Virus record (IMG/VR): IMGVR_UViG_3300020442_000009
Location: 1-64,000 of that record
Direction: 5' to 3' (one strand)
Length of the DNA: 64,000 bases
DNA from: a virus
Position numbers and translations under genes: made by a program. How positions within the stretch are numbered: position 1 is the first letter of the stretch; the number at the start of each line of letters is the position of its first letter. The notes under the pieces were generated by a model. That model saw only the letters and a program-made list of their open reading frames with translations. It ran no database searches and was not told where the DNA came from. Below are positions 45,872 through 54,639 of this stretch, piece by piece.

Positions 45872-46587
45872 TTTTCTAGATAACTTTCAAAAGAAAATTC
45901 TGGACTTGCTAGATGATCAAAATTTGGAACAGATAAAGTTCGCTGTTTAAATCTCCTACTGCATATACATTTATATGTTTGAAATGCTTCGAAATCTTCT
46001 TTTGTTTCATAAAAAATAGACTTTGTTTCTTCTGTAGGATAATTATTTTTTTTGCAATATTCAAAAACCTTTTCTCTTATAATTAAATCAAAAGGTAGAT
46101 GATTATCTTCTAGGAAAAATGTTGGTTTACAAAATGAAAAGTCAGGTATGCAGCTACAGAAATGTAAAGTATTTTTAAAAATAAAAGAGTCATAGAATGG
46201 TATGGCAAGAGTTAAATCTTCTTCGCTCCACATTTTTTTTAAGCTAGGAAAATCAATTACTCCTTCATTTTCACAAAATGCTTTTGAGTATATTTGATTT
46301 ATTAAATTACAACCAGTTCCGTTTTTTGCAAAAATTAAAATCTTATGAAAACATTTTTCGTTTTCTTTTTTATCTTTGGGTATAGTACTACAAGCATTAA
46401 TTCGTAACCCAAAAACTAAATCAATGTCACTTTCTATAGAATGTTTGTTAGCTTCTAGAAAGCCAATTAATGTATCTTCAACTATTACAACTTGTTTAAG
46501 GTTATTATCATTTGCTATTTTAAAAACTTCATCAGTTTTTAGTATGCTTCTGCCTATGCTGTAATGTGTTTTAAATAGTGGAATCAT
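45868..46587 (-). CDS. Stand-alone PHP domain of DNA polymerase III alpha
   Basis: A 239-residue protein resembling the N-terminal PHP domain of DnaE: FKTHYSIGRSILKT opening, LKQVVIVEDTLIGFLEANKH, ILIFAKNGTGCNLINQIYSK, and LSVPNFDHLASPEFSFESYL as the junction toward the polymerase part. Metal-binding His/Asp of active PHP domains are largely missing, so a structural role is likely. The promoter at 46599-46627 fixes the start at 46587 (leader about 5 nt) rather than 46608. Confidence 0.8.
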   Translation of the reverse strand: MIPLFKTHYSIGRSILKTDEVFKIANDNNLKQVVIVEDTLIGFLEANKHSIESDIDLVFGLRINACSTIPKDKKENEKCFHKILIFAKNGTGCNLINQIYSKAFCENEGVIDFPSLKKMWSEEDLTLAIPFYDSFIFKNTLHFCSCIPDFSFCKPTFFLEDNHLPFDLIIREKVFEYCKKNNYPTEETKSIFYETKEDFEAFQTYKCICSRRFKQRTLSVPNFDHLASPEFSFESYLEK

Positions 46588-46598
46588 ATTTAAAAACA

Positions 46599-46627
46599 AT
46601 GATACCACAAATAGGTTAAGAAGTCAA
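46599..46627 (-). promoter_or_regulatory. Sigma70-like promoter
   Basis: Minus strand: TTGACT (46627-46622), 17 bp, TATCAT (46604-46599), 11 nt to the ATG at 46587. Drives the PHP, GMP reductase and exonuclease genes. Confidence 0.65.
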
Positions 46628-46628
46628 G

Positions 46629-47621
46629 CTATATTTTATACTTATCAATAAAAGATTCTGCTGGCTTTCCTTCGCCTAAGTGAAGCTCAAGCTCGTCAAT
46701 TAACTGAGTTCTGTACTGAAGTAAATCTTTGGGGACTCCGCCGTCCATCTGTTTGAAGGTTATGGATGCAGATACAACTAGCAATATAGCTAGAGGATCG
46801 AACACAAAAATTAAGATTAATATAACTATCCTGACTGCTTTAGGGGCATCAACTTCGGGACCGCCAAAATCAGAAACAATTTCTGCTATATATTTTACTG
46901 GACCAATTTCGGCTTCCAGTTTTTTGACTTCGGATTCAATTTTACTTTTGTCTAAATTTAATGAAAGCAATTCTTCTTCTAGTTTTTCTAGATTGGGGAA
47001 TATTTCTTCTTCAATTTTGACTCTGTACTTTTCAACTCTATTTTGTATGTCTCCTTTTTGAGTTGTGATAGATTGCCTTTCCTGTAATTGAGATTCAGAT
47101 AATGCTTTTAGCTTACTACTAACACTGAATCCACCCTTGTTTCTGACTTCTGAAACAGCTTCATCTAGCATTTTCAATCTATCATTTAATCTTGATAGTA
47201 AATTAAAATCCTCTTCTTTTAGTTGATTGTTATTCTTTTTTTGTTCGTTTAAAGAAAGTTTTTTAGATTCTATGGATTCAATTTTATTATTTAATAAATT
47301 TAATTGAGCGACATATTGATAAGAACCTGACTCTTGCTCGATATGGGATTGACTTAAGAAACCAAAGATACCCATGCTTGTAATACCAGATAGAATTAAG
47401 ACTGCAAAAGTTAAATAAAATTTAATTGTTTTAGCTGACTTTTTCCAATTTCTATGTAGCCACACTGCTGTAACAAGTTTGCCTACTTCTAATGCTCCAC
47501 CCATTACTACTATAGACCAAAAAGCTCCCGGAAAAATTGCCGTTAACCCAATTATACTAAAATAAGCAGCAACCGCTGCAAGCGATAATGAAGAAAATAA
47601 GATAAGGTATGCAAAAATCAT
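46629..47621 (-). CDS. Large membrane protein with central coiled coil
   Basis: A 330-residue protein: three or so membrane helices at the N-terminus (about 2-27, 35-50, 68-92; GGALEVGKLVTAVWLHRNWK between), a periplasmic coiled coil (about 95-245) and further helix (about 260-285, RIVILILIFVFDPLAILL). This layout recurs in large marine phages as an uncharacterised protein. Late-type box 7 nt before the ATG. A virion or envelope-penetration role is a guess. Confidence 0.7.
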   Translation of the reverse strand: MIFAYLILFSSLSLAAVAAYFSIIGLTAIFPGAFWSIVVMGGALEVGKLVTAVWLHRNWKKSAKTIKFYLTFAVLILSGITSMGIFGFLSQSHIEQESGSYQYVAQLNLLNNKIESIESKKLSLNEQKKNNNQLKEEDFNLLSRLNDRLKMLDEAVSEVRNKGGFSVSSKLKALSESQLQERQSITTQKGDIQNRVEKYRVKIEEEIFPNLEKLEEELLSLNLDKSKIESEVKKLEAEIGPVKYIAEIVSDFGGPEVDAPKAVRIVILILIFVFDPLAILLVVSASITFKQMDGGVPKDLLQYRTQLIDELELHLGEGKPAESFIDKYKI

Positions 47622-47628
47622 ACTTTAT

Positions 47629-47634
47629 ATTACA
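47629..47634 (-). promoter_or_regulatory. TGTAAT-type promoter box
   Basis: Minus strand AATGTGTAATATAAAGTATG: core 47634-47629, 7 nt to the ATG at 47621. Confidence 0.65.
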
Positions 47635-47636
47635 CA

Positions 47637-48719
47637 TTAATCAAACAAATCCACATGTTCTGGGGTATTCCAATGAGGGCAGCCAGCATATTCCATATGT
47701 TTAATTTCTTGACCGTCTTTTTGAATTTTTATTAAATCTTCTTTGTCTTCTATGAATGCAGTTTTGATAATTTTATCTCCATCAAGTAATGCATAATACT
47801 CCATAGGTTTTCTATGTGGACAAATAAAAGCAACAATAGGTTCTCCATTTTTATCTAACATTGGTTGCCCTCCCCTCATTTTAAAACCATCTTTTCCGCA
47901 TGCAAGAGGCCCACCAAAAGTTCCGTCTTTAGGGTAGCCTTGATTGGCCGCAAAATTAGCAACAGCTTTTTCAGAGTCAAAATTATCGATATAAGATTGA
48001 ATTTCTGTCAATTCATATTCAAGCCCAACAAGCTCAGATTCATCTACTGGTTCCATTTTTAATACCCCATTGCCTGTGCCTCCAAACATGTCTTTCTCTA
48101 AATCAAATTTTAAAAATATAAATTCAGATTGCCTTATGGAATATTCTGGATATAAATGTCTAATGGCGAGAGAGTACATCAAGTTTTGCATGTTATCTGT
48201 GACTTCTTTACCTTTAAAGACTTGCTTGCTGCTTTTAAAATCTCTAATTAATGCGTAAGATGAATCTTTATATAAAAATAATTTATCTATAAATCCTTTT
48301 ATTCTATATGAAATGTTTTCTCCTTCGATTTCTATGTCAAAATACTTTTCAGATATACCCTCAGTTAATCCTTCTTTATCTAAACCAAAAAAATCATAAT
48401 GCAATCCATTGATTGTCATTGTGTCAATTAATTTTAAATTTTCATCGTCATCTACATTTAATTTTTTTGCATGATACAAAACTAATCTTTCAATGGCTTT
48501 ACATGCAAAAATAGATCCACTGTTAATTAAGGTTTCGTAGTTTTTTCTATGCCTATCTTCCCCAAGAAGCTCAAAGATTAAGTGACATATCCAACCTCGA
48601 CTAGCACCTTCGTTAGATTTGTCGGGCAGTTTTAGTTTGTAGTTACACCAGTACTTCCACGAGCATTGCTGTAATGTTTTAATTCTACTCGCTGAAAGAG
48701 CTGATTCATGTTTTTTCAT
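47637..48719 (-). CDS. PD-(D/E)XK exonuclease, RecB/Cas4-like
   Basis: A 360-residue protein of the PDDEXK_1 type: SASRIKTLQQCSWKYWCNYK at the N-terminus, HLIFE, IKGFIDKLFLYKD (catalytic Asp) and YALIRDFKSSKQ (D-x-K), then NMQNLMYSLAI. Cysteines near the N-terminus (C19, C25) and in LACGK, FICPHRK and AGCPHW could hold an iron-sulfur cluster, as in Cas4/AddB. It probably processes DNA ends in recombination. 2 bp from primase. Confidence 0.82.
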   Translation of the reverse strand: MKKHESALSASRIKTLQQCSWKYWCNYKLKLPDKSNEGASRGWICHLIFELLGEDRHRKNYETLINSGSIFACKAIERLVLYHAKKLNVDDDENLKLIDTMTINGLHYDFFGLDKEGLTEGISEKYFDIEIEGENISYRIKGFIDKLFLYKDSSYALIRDFKSSKQVFKGKEVTDNMQNLMYSLAIRHLYPEYSIRQSEFIFLKFDLEKDMFGGTGNGVLKMEPVDESELVGLEYELTEIQSYIDNFDSEKAVANFAANQGYPKDGTFGGPLACGKDGFKMRGGQPMLDKNGEPIVAFICPHRKPMEYYALLDGDKIIKTAFIEDKEDLIKIQKDGQEIKHMEYAGCPHWNTPEHVDLFD

Positions 48720-48721
48720 AA

Positions 48722-49753
48722 TTAATTTTCTAGTAAAGATATTTTCTTCATTAAATTTTTTGATATTTTATTATTCTTATTCAAGTTTCTGGCTTTAGAT
48801 ATGACAAGTTTTGATTGGTCAGTTTCTGCAACTTGTTTTAATTTTTTATCCCACTGTTCAAAGTCGTCTTCATTCATATCCCCAAAATCATTTTGTGTTG
48901 GTAGGCATATCCTTATTAGGTCTGGAGAAAAGTAATTTAAAAGTTTTAAATAGTTTTTTATGGCTGCATCAAGCCCTCTATTATTAGATTTTTCTTTATC
49001 ATTATTAAAAGATATAAAAATTTTACTAAAACCTTTCTCTATCATCCAGCAAGATAATGTAGACGATATATCTAAACCAAAAGAAACTACAACATTTGTA
49101 TAGCCGTAATTAAATAAATTTAAACAATCTCCTATACTTTCTACTATTATAATAAAATCAGAATCAATTTTGTCTATATTTGGAATGTAATGTGGGTATA
49201 TCCAGTTTGCTTTTTTGCCCATATGTTTCCATTTAGCATCCTTTTTACTCGTCATATCTCTGCCTGAGAAACCATGAATCTGTCCATATCTATTGTATAT
49301 CGGGAAGGTATATCGTTGATACATAGATCCCTTGGTAGCATAACCCCCTTTAAATTTTTTTAATACAGATAAGTCTATTCCTCTGTCTTGATAAAATTGA
49401 TGATGTGGTAGTAACTCTGCAAGCCATTCTTCTGGATAGAGTTTTTCTTCTTCTGTTTTTCTTTTTGTGTTTTTTCCTTTTTCTGAAAGAAATCTTATGT
49501 CGTCTTGATTTAAATACTTGCTTAATTGTTTTGGATCGTTAGTATTTAGTGTTAAAACTAGAAGTTGTTTAAAAGGTTGAAACGGTGTATCTTTAACATA
49601 ATCTTTCCAAGTTCCACTATCTTTGTAGATTTGTAATGCAGTCTCATTGTCTCCGCCTCTATATAAAGCGGCGCATTGCCAATAAGGGCCTTTATCTCTG
49701 AGCTTATAGCCCAAATCTTCCAAAACGGAACGAATAGAGTCTGTGTTAATCAT
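48722..49753 (-). CDS. DnaG-like primase (Toprim)
   Basis: A 343-residue primase. The N-terminal region resembles a reduced CHC2 domain with degenerate zinc ligands (PYWQCAALYRGGDNETALQI). The catalytic core has RYTFPIYNRYGQIHGFSGRD and the Toprim motif FIIIVESIGDCLNLFNYGY with FISFNNDK and GLDAAIKNYL. It lies directly downstream of the helicase gene (4-bp overlap), a primase-helicase pair. No C-terminal helicase-binding domain is obvious. Confidence 0.88.
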   Translation of the reverse strand: MINTDSIRSVLEDLGYKLRDKGPYWQCAALYRGGDNETALQIYKDSGTWKDYVKDTPFQPFKQLLVLTLNTNDPKQLSKYLNQDDIRFLSEKGKNTKRKTEEEKLYPEEWLAELLPHHQFYQDRGIDLSVLKKFKGGYATKGSMYQRYTFPIYNRYGQIHGFSGRDMTSKKDAKWKHMGKKANWIYPHYIPNIDKIDSDFIIIVESIGDCLNLFNYGYTNVVVSFGLDISSTLSCWMIEKGFSKIFISFNNDKEKSNNRGLDAAIKNYLKLLNYFSPDLIRICLPTQNDFGDMNEDDFEQWDKKLKQVAETDQSKLVISKARNLNKNNKISKNLMKKISLLEN

Positions 49754-51261
49754 AAGTCAGGAACCTCATTTAATTCATCGTTAGAAACTATATCTAAAGT
49801 AGCTACATTTCTGTCAACTAAATCTTGAAGATCTCCTACTTCAGACATGTGAAAATTATTAAAGTTATAGTACAGTGCATTTGGAGCTAAGCTGCCATCG
49901 TCTAATCTAATTAGATTTGTAGCCCTTTCTGGAGACTCTCCTAGATGTCTATGCTTTAAGCAAAACAGTCTATGGGTTCCAAACTCATTATTGGAAATTA
50001 ATTCTTCCGTACTAAGTTTTCGTAAAAAGTAAAGATGTGTTGCTGCATGAATTATCCTATCTGAAAGAGAAACTACACTTTCATCTTCGACAATATTTTC
50101 AGTTGCTCTATTAGTGCTAATTCCTGATCTATTGCTTTGAACACTAGTTACCATTGATATTACAGGCTCTCCATCAAAAATAAAATCTTGGGTAAATCTT
50201 TTCCATTTGTCACACATGTCTCCAATAATTTGATACTCTTGTTTGTTGCCAAATTTTTCGGAAGTACTCTTAATGTAATCAAAATTAACTATCATTTCAT
50301 TTCCCCTACCAACCTTACTATAATAAAAACGTTTAGCTAAATTAATTTGCTCGTCAACATTCATTCCTCCCACATTAAAATAATGGAAGTTATAATTTTT
50401 TATTGTAGACCAGACTGACCTAACTTTTTTAACTACAGCATCTCCTGCCTGTCTCCACTTTCCTGTTTGAAGCAAATGAAATGGAACTCCTGTCTCTCTT
50501 GCAGCTAGCCTCATTTGAAGCTCTGTCTTGCTCATCTCCCCATTATCTAGATGCAATACAGGTACATGATTATTTAATTTTGATGTCTCTAAGCAAAGAT
50601 CAATAGTAAATTGAGTTTTGCCTACTCCAGAACGAGCGCAAAGCATGAATATGTTACCAGCTTGACAAGGATTTCCATAAAGCTCATTCATTCTTTTGTG
50701 AGGTCCAACTAATCCAAAATATTCAACAGGATTATTTCCCCTTTCCTCAACGACTTCTTCCATGTCTTCAAAAAGAGACTCTGGGTTAGAGCAAGAATTG
50801 TCGTAAGTATTTATATGGTCATTCCAAATTTTGTCGGAATCATTAATTAAAGATTCAAAAGGTGTGTCTATGGAAGTTTTTTCAAAAAACTTAGCCATCT
50901 CTCTGCATTTTGAAATACCTTTTCTTCTTATAGTTAATTGTTTTAAATCTTTTGCTGTTGATAATATAGATTTTTTAGAAACTTTTCTTAAATCTAAAGC
51001 CTGTACATACTGACCAATATGGACATTGGCATCAAAAGTTAAACCTAAGGAATTAATTCTTTCTGTTAGTGCTACATGATCTAGATGTATACCATTTTCT
51101 ATTGCATGTTTAACCACTGTAAAGATAGTCTTATTAACTAAATCTATTCCTTCGTCAAAATCTTCTTCATTTACAAAATGACCTATGTCAACATAAAGGT
51201 CTGGATATTTTATTAATCCAGCAAGAAGTTGCTTTTCTAGCTCAATAGAATTTAAACTCAT
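49750..51261 (-). CDS. dnaB: Replicative DnaB helicase
   Basis: A 503-residue DnaB family helicase: N-terminal helical domain (IELEKQLLAGLIKYPDLY, about 6-23), linker, RecA-like core with Walker A ARSGVGKTQ (209-217), PVLHLDNGEMSKTELQMRLA as the H1a/Walker B neighbour, and IVNFDYIKSTSEKFGNKQEY. No intein. Forms the replisome with primase, polymerase and exonuclease encoded downstream. Leaderless promoter at 51269-51297. Confidence 0.93.
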   Translation of the reverse strand: MSLNSIELEKQLLAGLIKYPDLYVDIGHFVNEEDFDEGIDLVNKTIFTVVKHAIENGIHLDHVALTERINSLGLTFDANVHIGQYVQALDLRKVSKKSILSTAKDLKQLTIRRKGISKCREMAKFFEKTSIDTPFESLINDSDKIWNDHINTYDNSCSNPESLFEDMEEVVEERGNNPVEYFGLVGPHKRMNELYGNPCQAGNIFMLCARSGVGKTQFTIDLCLETSKLNNHVPVLHLDNGEMSKTELQMRLAARETGVPFHLLQTGKWRQAGDAVVKKVRSVWSTIKNYNFHYFNVGGMNVDEQINLAKRFYYSKVGRGNEMIVNFDYIKSTSEKFGNKQEYQIIGDMCDKWKRFTQDFIFDGEPVISMVTSVQSNRSGISTNRATENIVEDESVVSLSDRIIHAATHLYFLRKLSTEELISNNEFGTHRLFCLKHRHLGESPERATNLIRLDDGSLAPNALYYNFNNFHMSEVGDLQDLVDRNVATLDIVSNDELNEVPDL

Positions 51262-51268
51262 TGGGCTA

Positions 51269-51297
51269 ATTATAGAATATAATCAAACAAAAGTCAA
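51269..51297 (-). promoter_or_regulatory. Sigma70-like promoter, leaderless
   Basis: Minus strand: TTGACT (51297-51292), 17 bp, TATAAT (51274-51269), 7 nt to the ATG at 51261. The strongest match in the replication module. Confidence 0.75.
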
Positions 51298-51566
51298 GAA
51301 TTTTCTCGATCTCCGCCAAATTCACTAGGAAAATCGGCTTCTTCTATTTGTATTAGATACTTTTCTGCAGCTTTTCTTAATCCCATTTCTGTAATCTGAG
51401 TTCCAGCTTTAGTTAAAACCATAGGCATTCCATCTTGATCTGCATAACAAAGAAGAAAACCTTTAGAAGCTTCTTCAGTATTTCCTGTAAACTCATACAA
51501 TTTTTCAAGAAAAGAAGAAGGTATTTGAAATTGTGGTAAGTTATCTGGGTCTAGATTTTCATTCAT
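51294..51566 (-). CDS. Hypothetical protein, 90 aa
   Basis: Acidic ends with a central compact domain (FLEKLYEFTGNTEEASKGFL, then LCYADQDGMPMVLTKAG). Resembles the small phage proteins that bind host polymerase or ligands, but is not recognised. Its 3' end overlaps the helicase promoter. Late-type box 8 nt before its ATG. Confidence 0.65.
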   Translation of the reverse strand: MNENLDPDNLPQFQIPSSFLEKLYEFTGNTEEASKGFLLCYADQDGMPMVLTKAGTQITEMGLRKAAEKYLIQIEEADFPSEFGGDRENS

Positions 51567-51574
51567 CAGTATAT

Positions 51575-51580
51575 ATTACA
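51575..51580 (-). promoter_or_regulatory. TGTAAT-type promoter box
   Basis: Minus strand TTAGTGTAATATATACTGATG: core 51580-51575, 8 nt to the ATG at 51566. Confidence 0.65.
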
Positions 51581-51584
51581 CTAA

Positions 51585-51995
51585 TTAGAGTAAGATGTCG
51601 AGCTTTTTAAAAAACGACTTAGATAATTTATCTTTTTCAAATATTTCAACAAGTTTTATTTCATTTAATTCACAAAAATCATGTTTATCATTATCTCTTT
51701 TTAGTTGCATGAGATAATTGTTTTTGTAATCTCCATGAAAAAAGGGTACATGCTTTGTATGTTGGGCTCCTTGTACTTCAATTGCTATCTTTTGGTTTGC
51801 ATTATAAAAATCAAAAGTCATCCTGCTGCCAGCTACTGGAAACTCTTCAAATACAATTTGCCTTTGCCAATAATCTTTTAAGAAATCTTTTACTGATTTT
51901 TGAAATTTACTTTTACTTGAACCATCCCAGTTTACTAAATATTTATTTATACCTATAACTTTTCTAGTTCTTCCTGTTAAGGTTTTAAACTTCAA
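51585..51995 (-). CDS. Vsr/DUF559-like endonuclease
   Basis: A 136-residue restriction-like nuclease: MTFDFYNANQKIAIEVQGAQ (Asp then E-x-Q in the E-V-Q-G-x-Q-H pattern), QLKRDNDKHDFCELNEIKLV as the K-R-D-x-x-K helix, as in Vsr-like and DUF559 proteins. Possibly a homing or repair nuclease. Overlaps the glycosyltransferase gene by 4 bp. Confidence 0.75.
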   Translation of the reverse strand: MKFKTLTGRTRKVIGINKYLVNWDGSSKSKFQKSVKDFLKDYWQRQIVFEEFPVAGSRMTFDFYNANQKIAIEVQGAQHTKHVPFFHGDYKNNYLMQLKRDNDKHDFCELNEIKLVEIFEKDKLSKSFFKKLDILL

Positions 51996-53698
51996 CCTTC
52001 AATCCTCTCTTCTGGTTTGTAATATTTAAACCTTTCATGAGTAACTGGAGAGGCTAGTAAAACTGCGGGATTAATTTCTCCTTTTAATGTTTCTTGAAAA
52101 ATGTGAGACATCCATGTCTGCTCGTATGGATGAGCCCATTTTGTATTAATAAACATTTTTTTATTACCTTCTCTGTTTACTATCATCGGCCAGTTTGCAT
52201 AGTAAATTTCTCCAGATATGTAAGCTAGACCATCAAGCATATTAATATTTTTAAATTGAGTTCTGGGGGAGTGTGGGTCAAGTCCGGTCACCGGTAATTT
52301 ATTATAATTTGGCCAAATCTCATCTCTTTTAGATTGTGGGACATTATACCAACTTACTTGAATATGGTTATCCATATATACTTCAGTAAAAGATAGCTTA
52401 AGGTAATCAAACTCTTCTTTAAGCATGATCTGATGAAGTTTTTTATATAAATTTGGAACATATTTTTGAAGTCCATTTCTACATATACCTTCATCTGGAT
52501 TTGATATGGTCATATCGTCCTCGAAAAATAAATAAAAGTCTGCATCGCTCTCATCAAAATGTTCTGCAGCAAACTGTCTGCCTCCGCATATGCCTGTATT
52601 CTTTTCTCTAGGCAAATGTTCGAATCCATACTTTTCACACAATTTTTTATTACCTTCTATAGCTTCAGCTGAAGTTGAGTTGTCGATAATAAATTTTTTA
52701 ACGGGATGAGTTAAGAATCCTTCATGCTTTTGTAAAGATTTAATTGTAAACTCTAATTGCTCTGGATAATTAAAAGTTAAAAAATATAAATGTGTTTTAA
52801 TTTTAGAAATGTCATGAACAATTGTCTTAAACTTTTGCATGGGTGATTCCACCTTAACGAGTTCAGCCTCGTCTTTTTCAATCGCTTGGATAAATTTTAC
52901 CACTAAACCATTGCCATCTAATGCATACCTCCTGTAGTTTTCAGGATGAAGATTCGCCATAATACTGAAAACACTCTCTTCTGTACCCATGAAGCCTTCC
53001 GATAAAGATCTATTTAGTAGGGCATAGTATAAGCTATTAGCTTCAGAAAGAAAATCTTTATGTGAACCAAATAAGCCACCCCTACAAACATAATCAACTT
53101 TTTTTCCTGCATATCTATCCATGGCTCTTGAATCAAATCCGTGAATTTCATCTGTAGCTTCATATGGATACGATAAAAATAAAAATGGATCTATTTTTTC
53201 TCTGATCCTATTTAAAATTTTTACATCATAAAAATAATTTTCATAGCATGTTTGACTAATTCCTGCATCGAGCCACATAAAGTAATCTGTATCAAATGGA
53301 TTCCAAATTTTGGCATCATGCATAAAAAACATCTTGGACATCACAATAGGATTGTACCATTCATTACTTGCTTGAGGGCTATTTGGTAGCCAACCATGCT
53401 CTCCAGTAATATGCAGCCACTCTTTGCTTGTCCTGATCTTTTGAGCATTTTCCCAAAAAGGATTGAACATTATATTTTTAATATCATCAAGTTCGTATAC
53501 CCTGATGTAAGTATTTTTTTCAGACCGCCTTTCTCTTACAAATGCTTCTAAGTCTTTAGGGACAAAAAGAACCATTGGGCAAGGTATTTTTAGAAACTTG
53601 TCAAAATGTTCCCTATATATAGAGAAGTCTCTACCGGCTCTAGCTATATCCCAAAGCCCTGTTACGATTGTTAAATTTTCTGCTTGATTTTCATTCAT
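51992..53698 (-). CDS. Two-domain glycosyltransferase (HtrL/YibB-like plus GT2-like)
   Basis: A 568-residue protein. Residues about 1-285 resemble HtrL/YibB glycosyltransferases (LTIVTGLWDIARAGRDFSIY; YFMWLDAGISQTCY with D-A-G; GTEESVFSIM). Residues about 300-560 have a second fold like GT2: YFLTFNYPEQLEFTIKSLQK, FIIDNSTSA, EKNTGICGGRQFAAEHFD and YLFFEDDM. The fusion is unusual. First in a glycan cassette downstream of the GT90-like gene; substrate unknown. Confidence 0.75.
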   Translation of the reverse strand: MNENQAENLTIVTGLWDIARAGRDFSIYREHFDKFLKIPCPMVLFVPKDLEAFVRERRSEKNTYIRVYELDDIKNIMFNPFWENAQKIRTSKEWLHITGEHGWLPNSPQASNEWYNPIVMSKMFFMHDAKIWNPFDTDYFMWLDAGISQTCYENYFYDVKILNRIREKIDPFLFLSYPYEATDEIHGFDSRAMDRYAGKKVDYVCRGGLFGSHKDFLSEANSLYYALLNRSLSEGFMGTEESVFSIMANLHPENYRRYALDGNGLVVKFIQAIEKDEAELVKVESPMQKFKTIVHDISKIKTHLYFLTFNYPEQLEFTIKSLQKHEGFLTHPVKKFIIDNSTSAEAIEGNKKLCEKYGFEHLPREKNTGICGGRQFAAEHFDESDADFYLFFEDDMTISNPDEGICRNGLQKYVPNLYKKLHQIMLKEEFDYLKLSFTEVYMDNHIQVSWYNVPQSKRDEIWPNYNKLPVTGLDPHSPRTQFKNINMLDGLAYISGEIYYANWPMIVNREGNKKMFINTKWAHPYEQTWMSHIFQETLKGEINPAVLLASPVTHERFKYYKPEERIEG

Positions 53699-54639
53699 TG
53701 ATCTAAAATGCCAGATTGTTCTATTAGTTTAAAAGAGTTTTCTACAATTTTTTCAGTAGTAAAATATTTTTTATAAAAATTATATCCATTTGCTCCTACT
53801 TTTTTTAATAAATTAGTGTTGTCTTTTATTTCTTGATATTTTTCTATAACACTTTCTTTTAATTTATCTAAATCTTTAGGTATGGGAGTTACTGTCTCAT
53901 AGCTAGGTTCCCATTCTATAGGAAAATAAACATCGTCAGGAATGTCAACAATTAATTTTGAAGTAAATCTAGGTCTTATAAAAGGTATTCCAGCTCTCCA
54001 GTATTCGATGTCTCTGTTGCACATATCTCTAATTCCAGACATGGAGAAGCACAGTTTTGCTTCACACATTTTTGTTTTATAGTCTTTTTCTTTTGACCCT
54101 TTTATATCTATTCCCTTTACTCCGCAATCCTCAAGCCGTTTGACTAAATTTCTAACGGTACTAATGTATAGACCCCTGAAATAAATTGATTCATTTTGAG
54201 GTTTATAACAGTTTTCTGGGTATAATGTCTCCCAGTTCCAAGGTCTAAAGTACCAAGGTTTTACTTTATGTCTAATATCTTCACGAACATCTCTGTCGAT
54301 AATTTTTTGATCATAATGACCTGAGTGAAGTACTACCAATTGTTCTCTTGGTATGTCGGAATAGCCTCCTGTGAGTTGTCTTAGGTCAAAATAGGTGGAA
54401 AAAATTAAACACTTTTCTGTTTTAGGGTTTGAAATGAGGGTGCTATTTGGATTAAAAGATGTTTTGTGTCCATATAAGTTATACTGGGGCCATCCTGATT
54501 GGTTTTTTGAGTTAGCTTTTTCAGCAAGCTCAATATCAAAACCTTTACTTTCTAGTAATTTTAGCAGCCTAATGTTAAAATCCCAAAACCACTCCAGTTT
54601 AGACTTTCCATTTACTCCTCCTATGTAATTAAGTTTCAT
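53695..54639 (-). CDS. Glycosyltransferase, GT90/CgeB-like
   Basis: A 314-residue protein. N-terminal NYIGGVNGKSKLEWFWDFNI; C-terminal TKMCEAKLCFSMSGIRDMCN and RDIEYWRAGIPFIRPRF, a pattern like the nucleotide-sugar binding part of GT90 (CAP10) and CgeB-like enzymes (R/E acid then G-x-P). Overlaps both neighbours by 1-4 bp. Donor and acceptor unknown. Confidence 0.6.
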   Translation of the reverse strand: MKLNYIGGVNGKSKLEWFWDFNIRLLKLLESKGFDIELAEKANSKNQSGWPQYNLYGHKTSFNPNSTLISNPKTEKCLIFSTYFDLRQLTGGYSDIPREQLVVLHSGHYDQKIIDRDVREDIRHKVKPWYFRPWNWETLYPENCYKPQNESIYFRGLYISTVRNLVKRLEDCGVKGIDIKGSKEKDYKTKMCEAKLCFSMSGIRDMCNRDIEYWRAGIPFIRPRFTSKLIVDIPDDVYFPIEWEPSYETVTPIPKDLDKLKESVIEKYQEIKDNTNLLKKVGANGYNFYKKYFTTEKIVENSFKLIEQSGILDQ

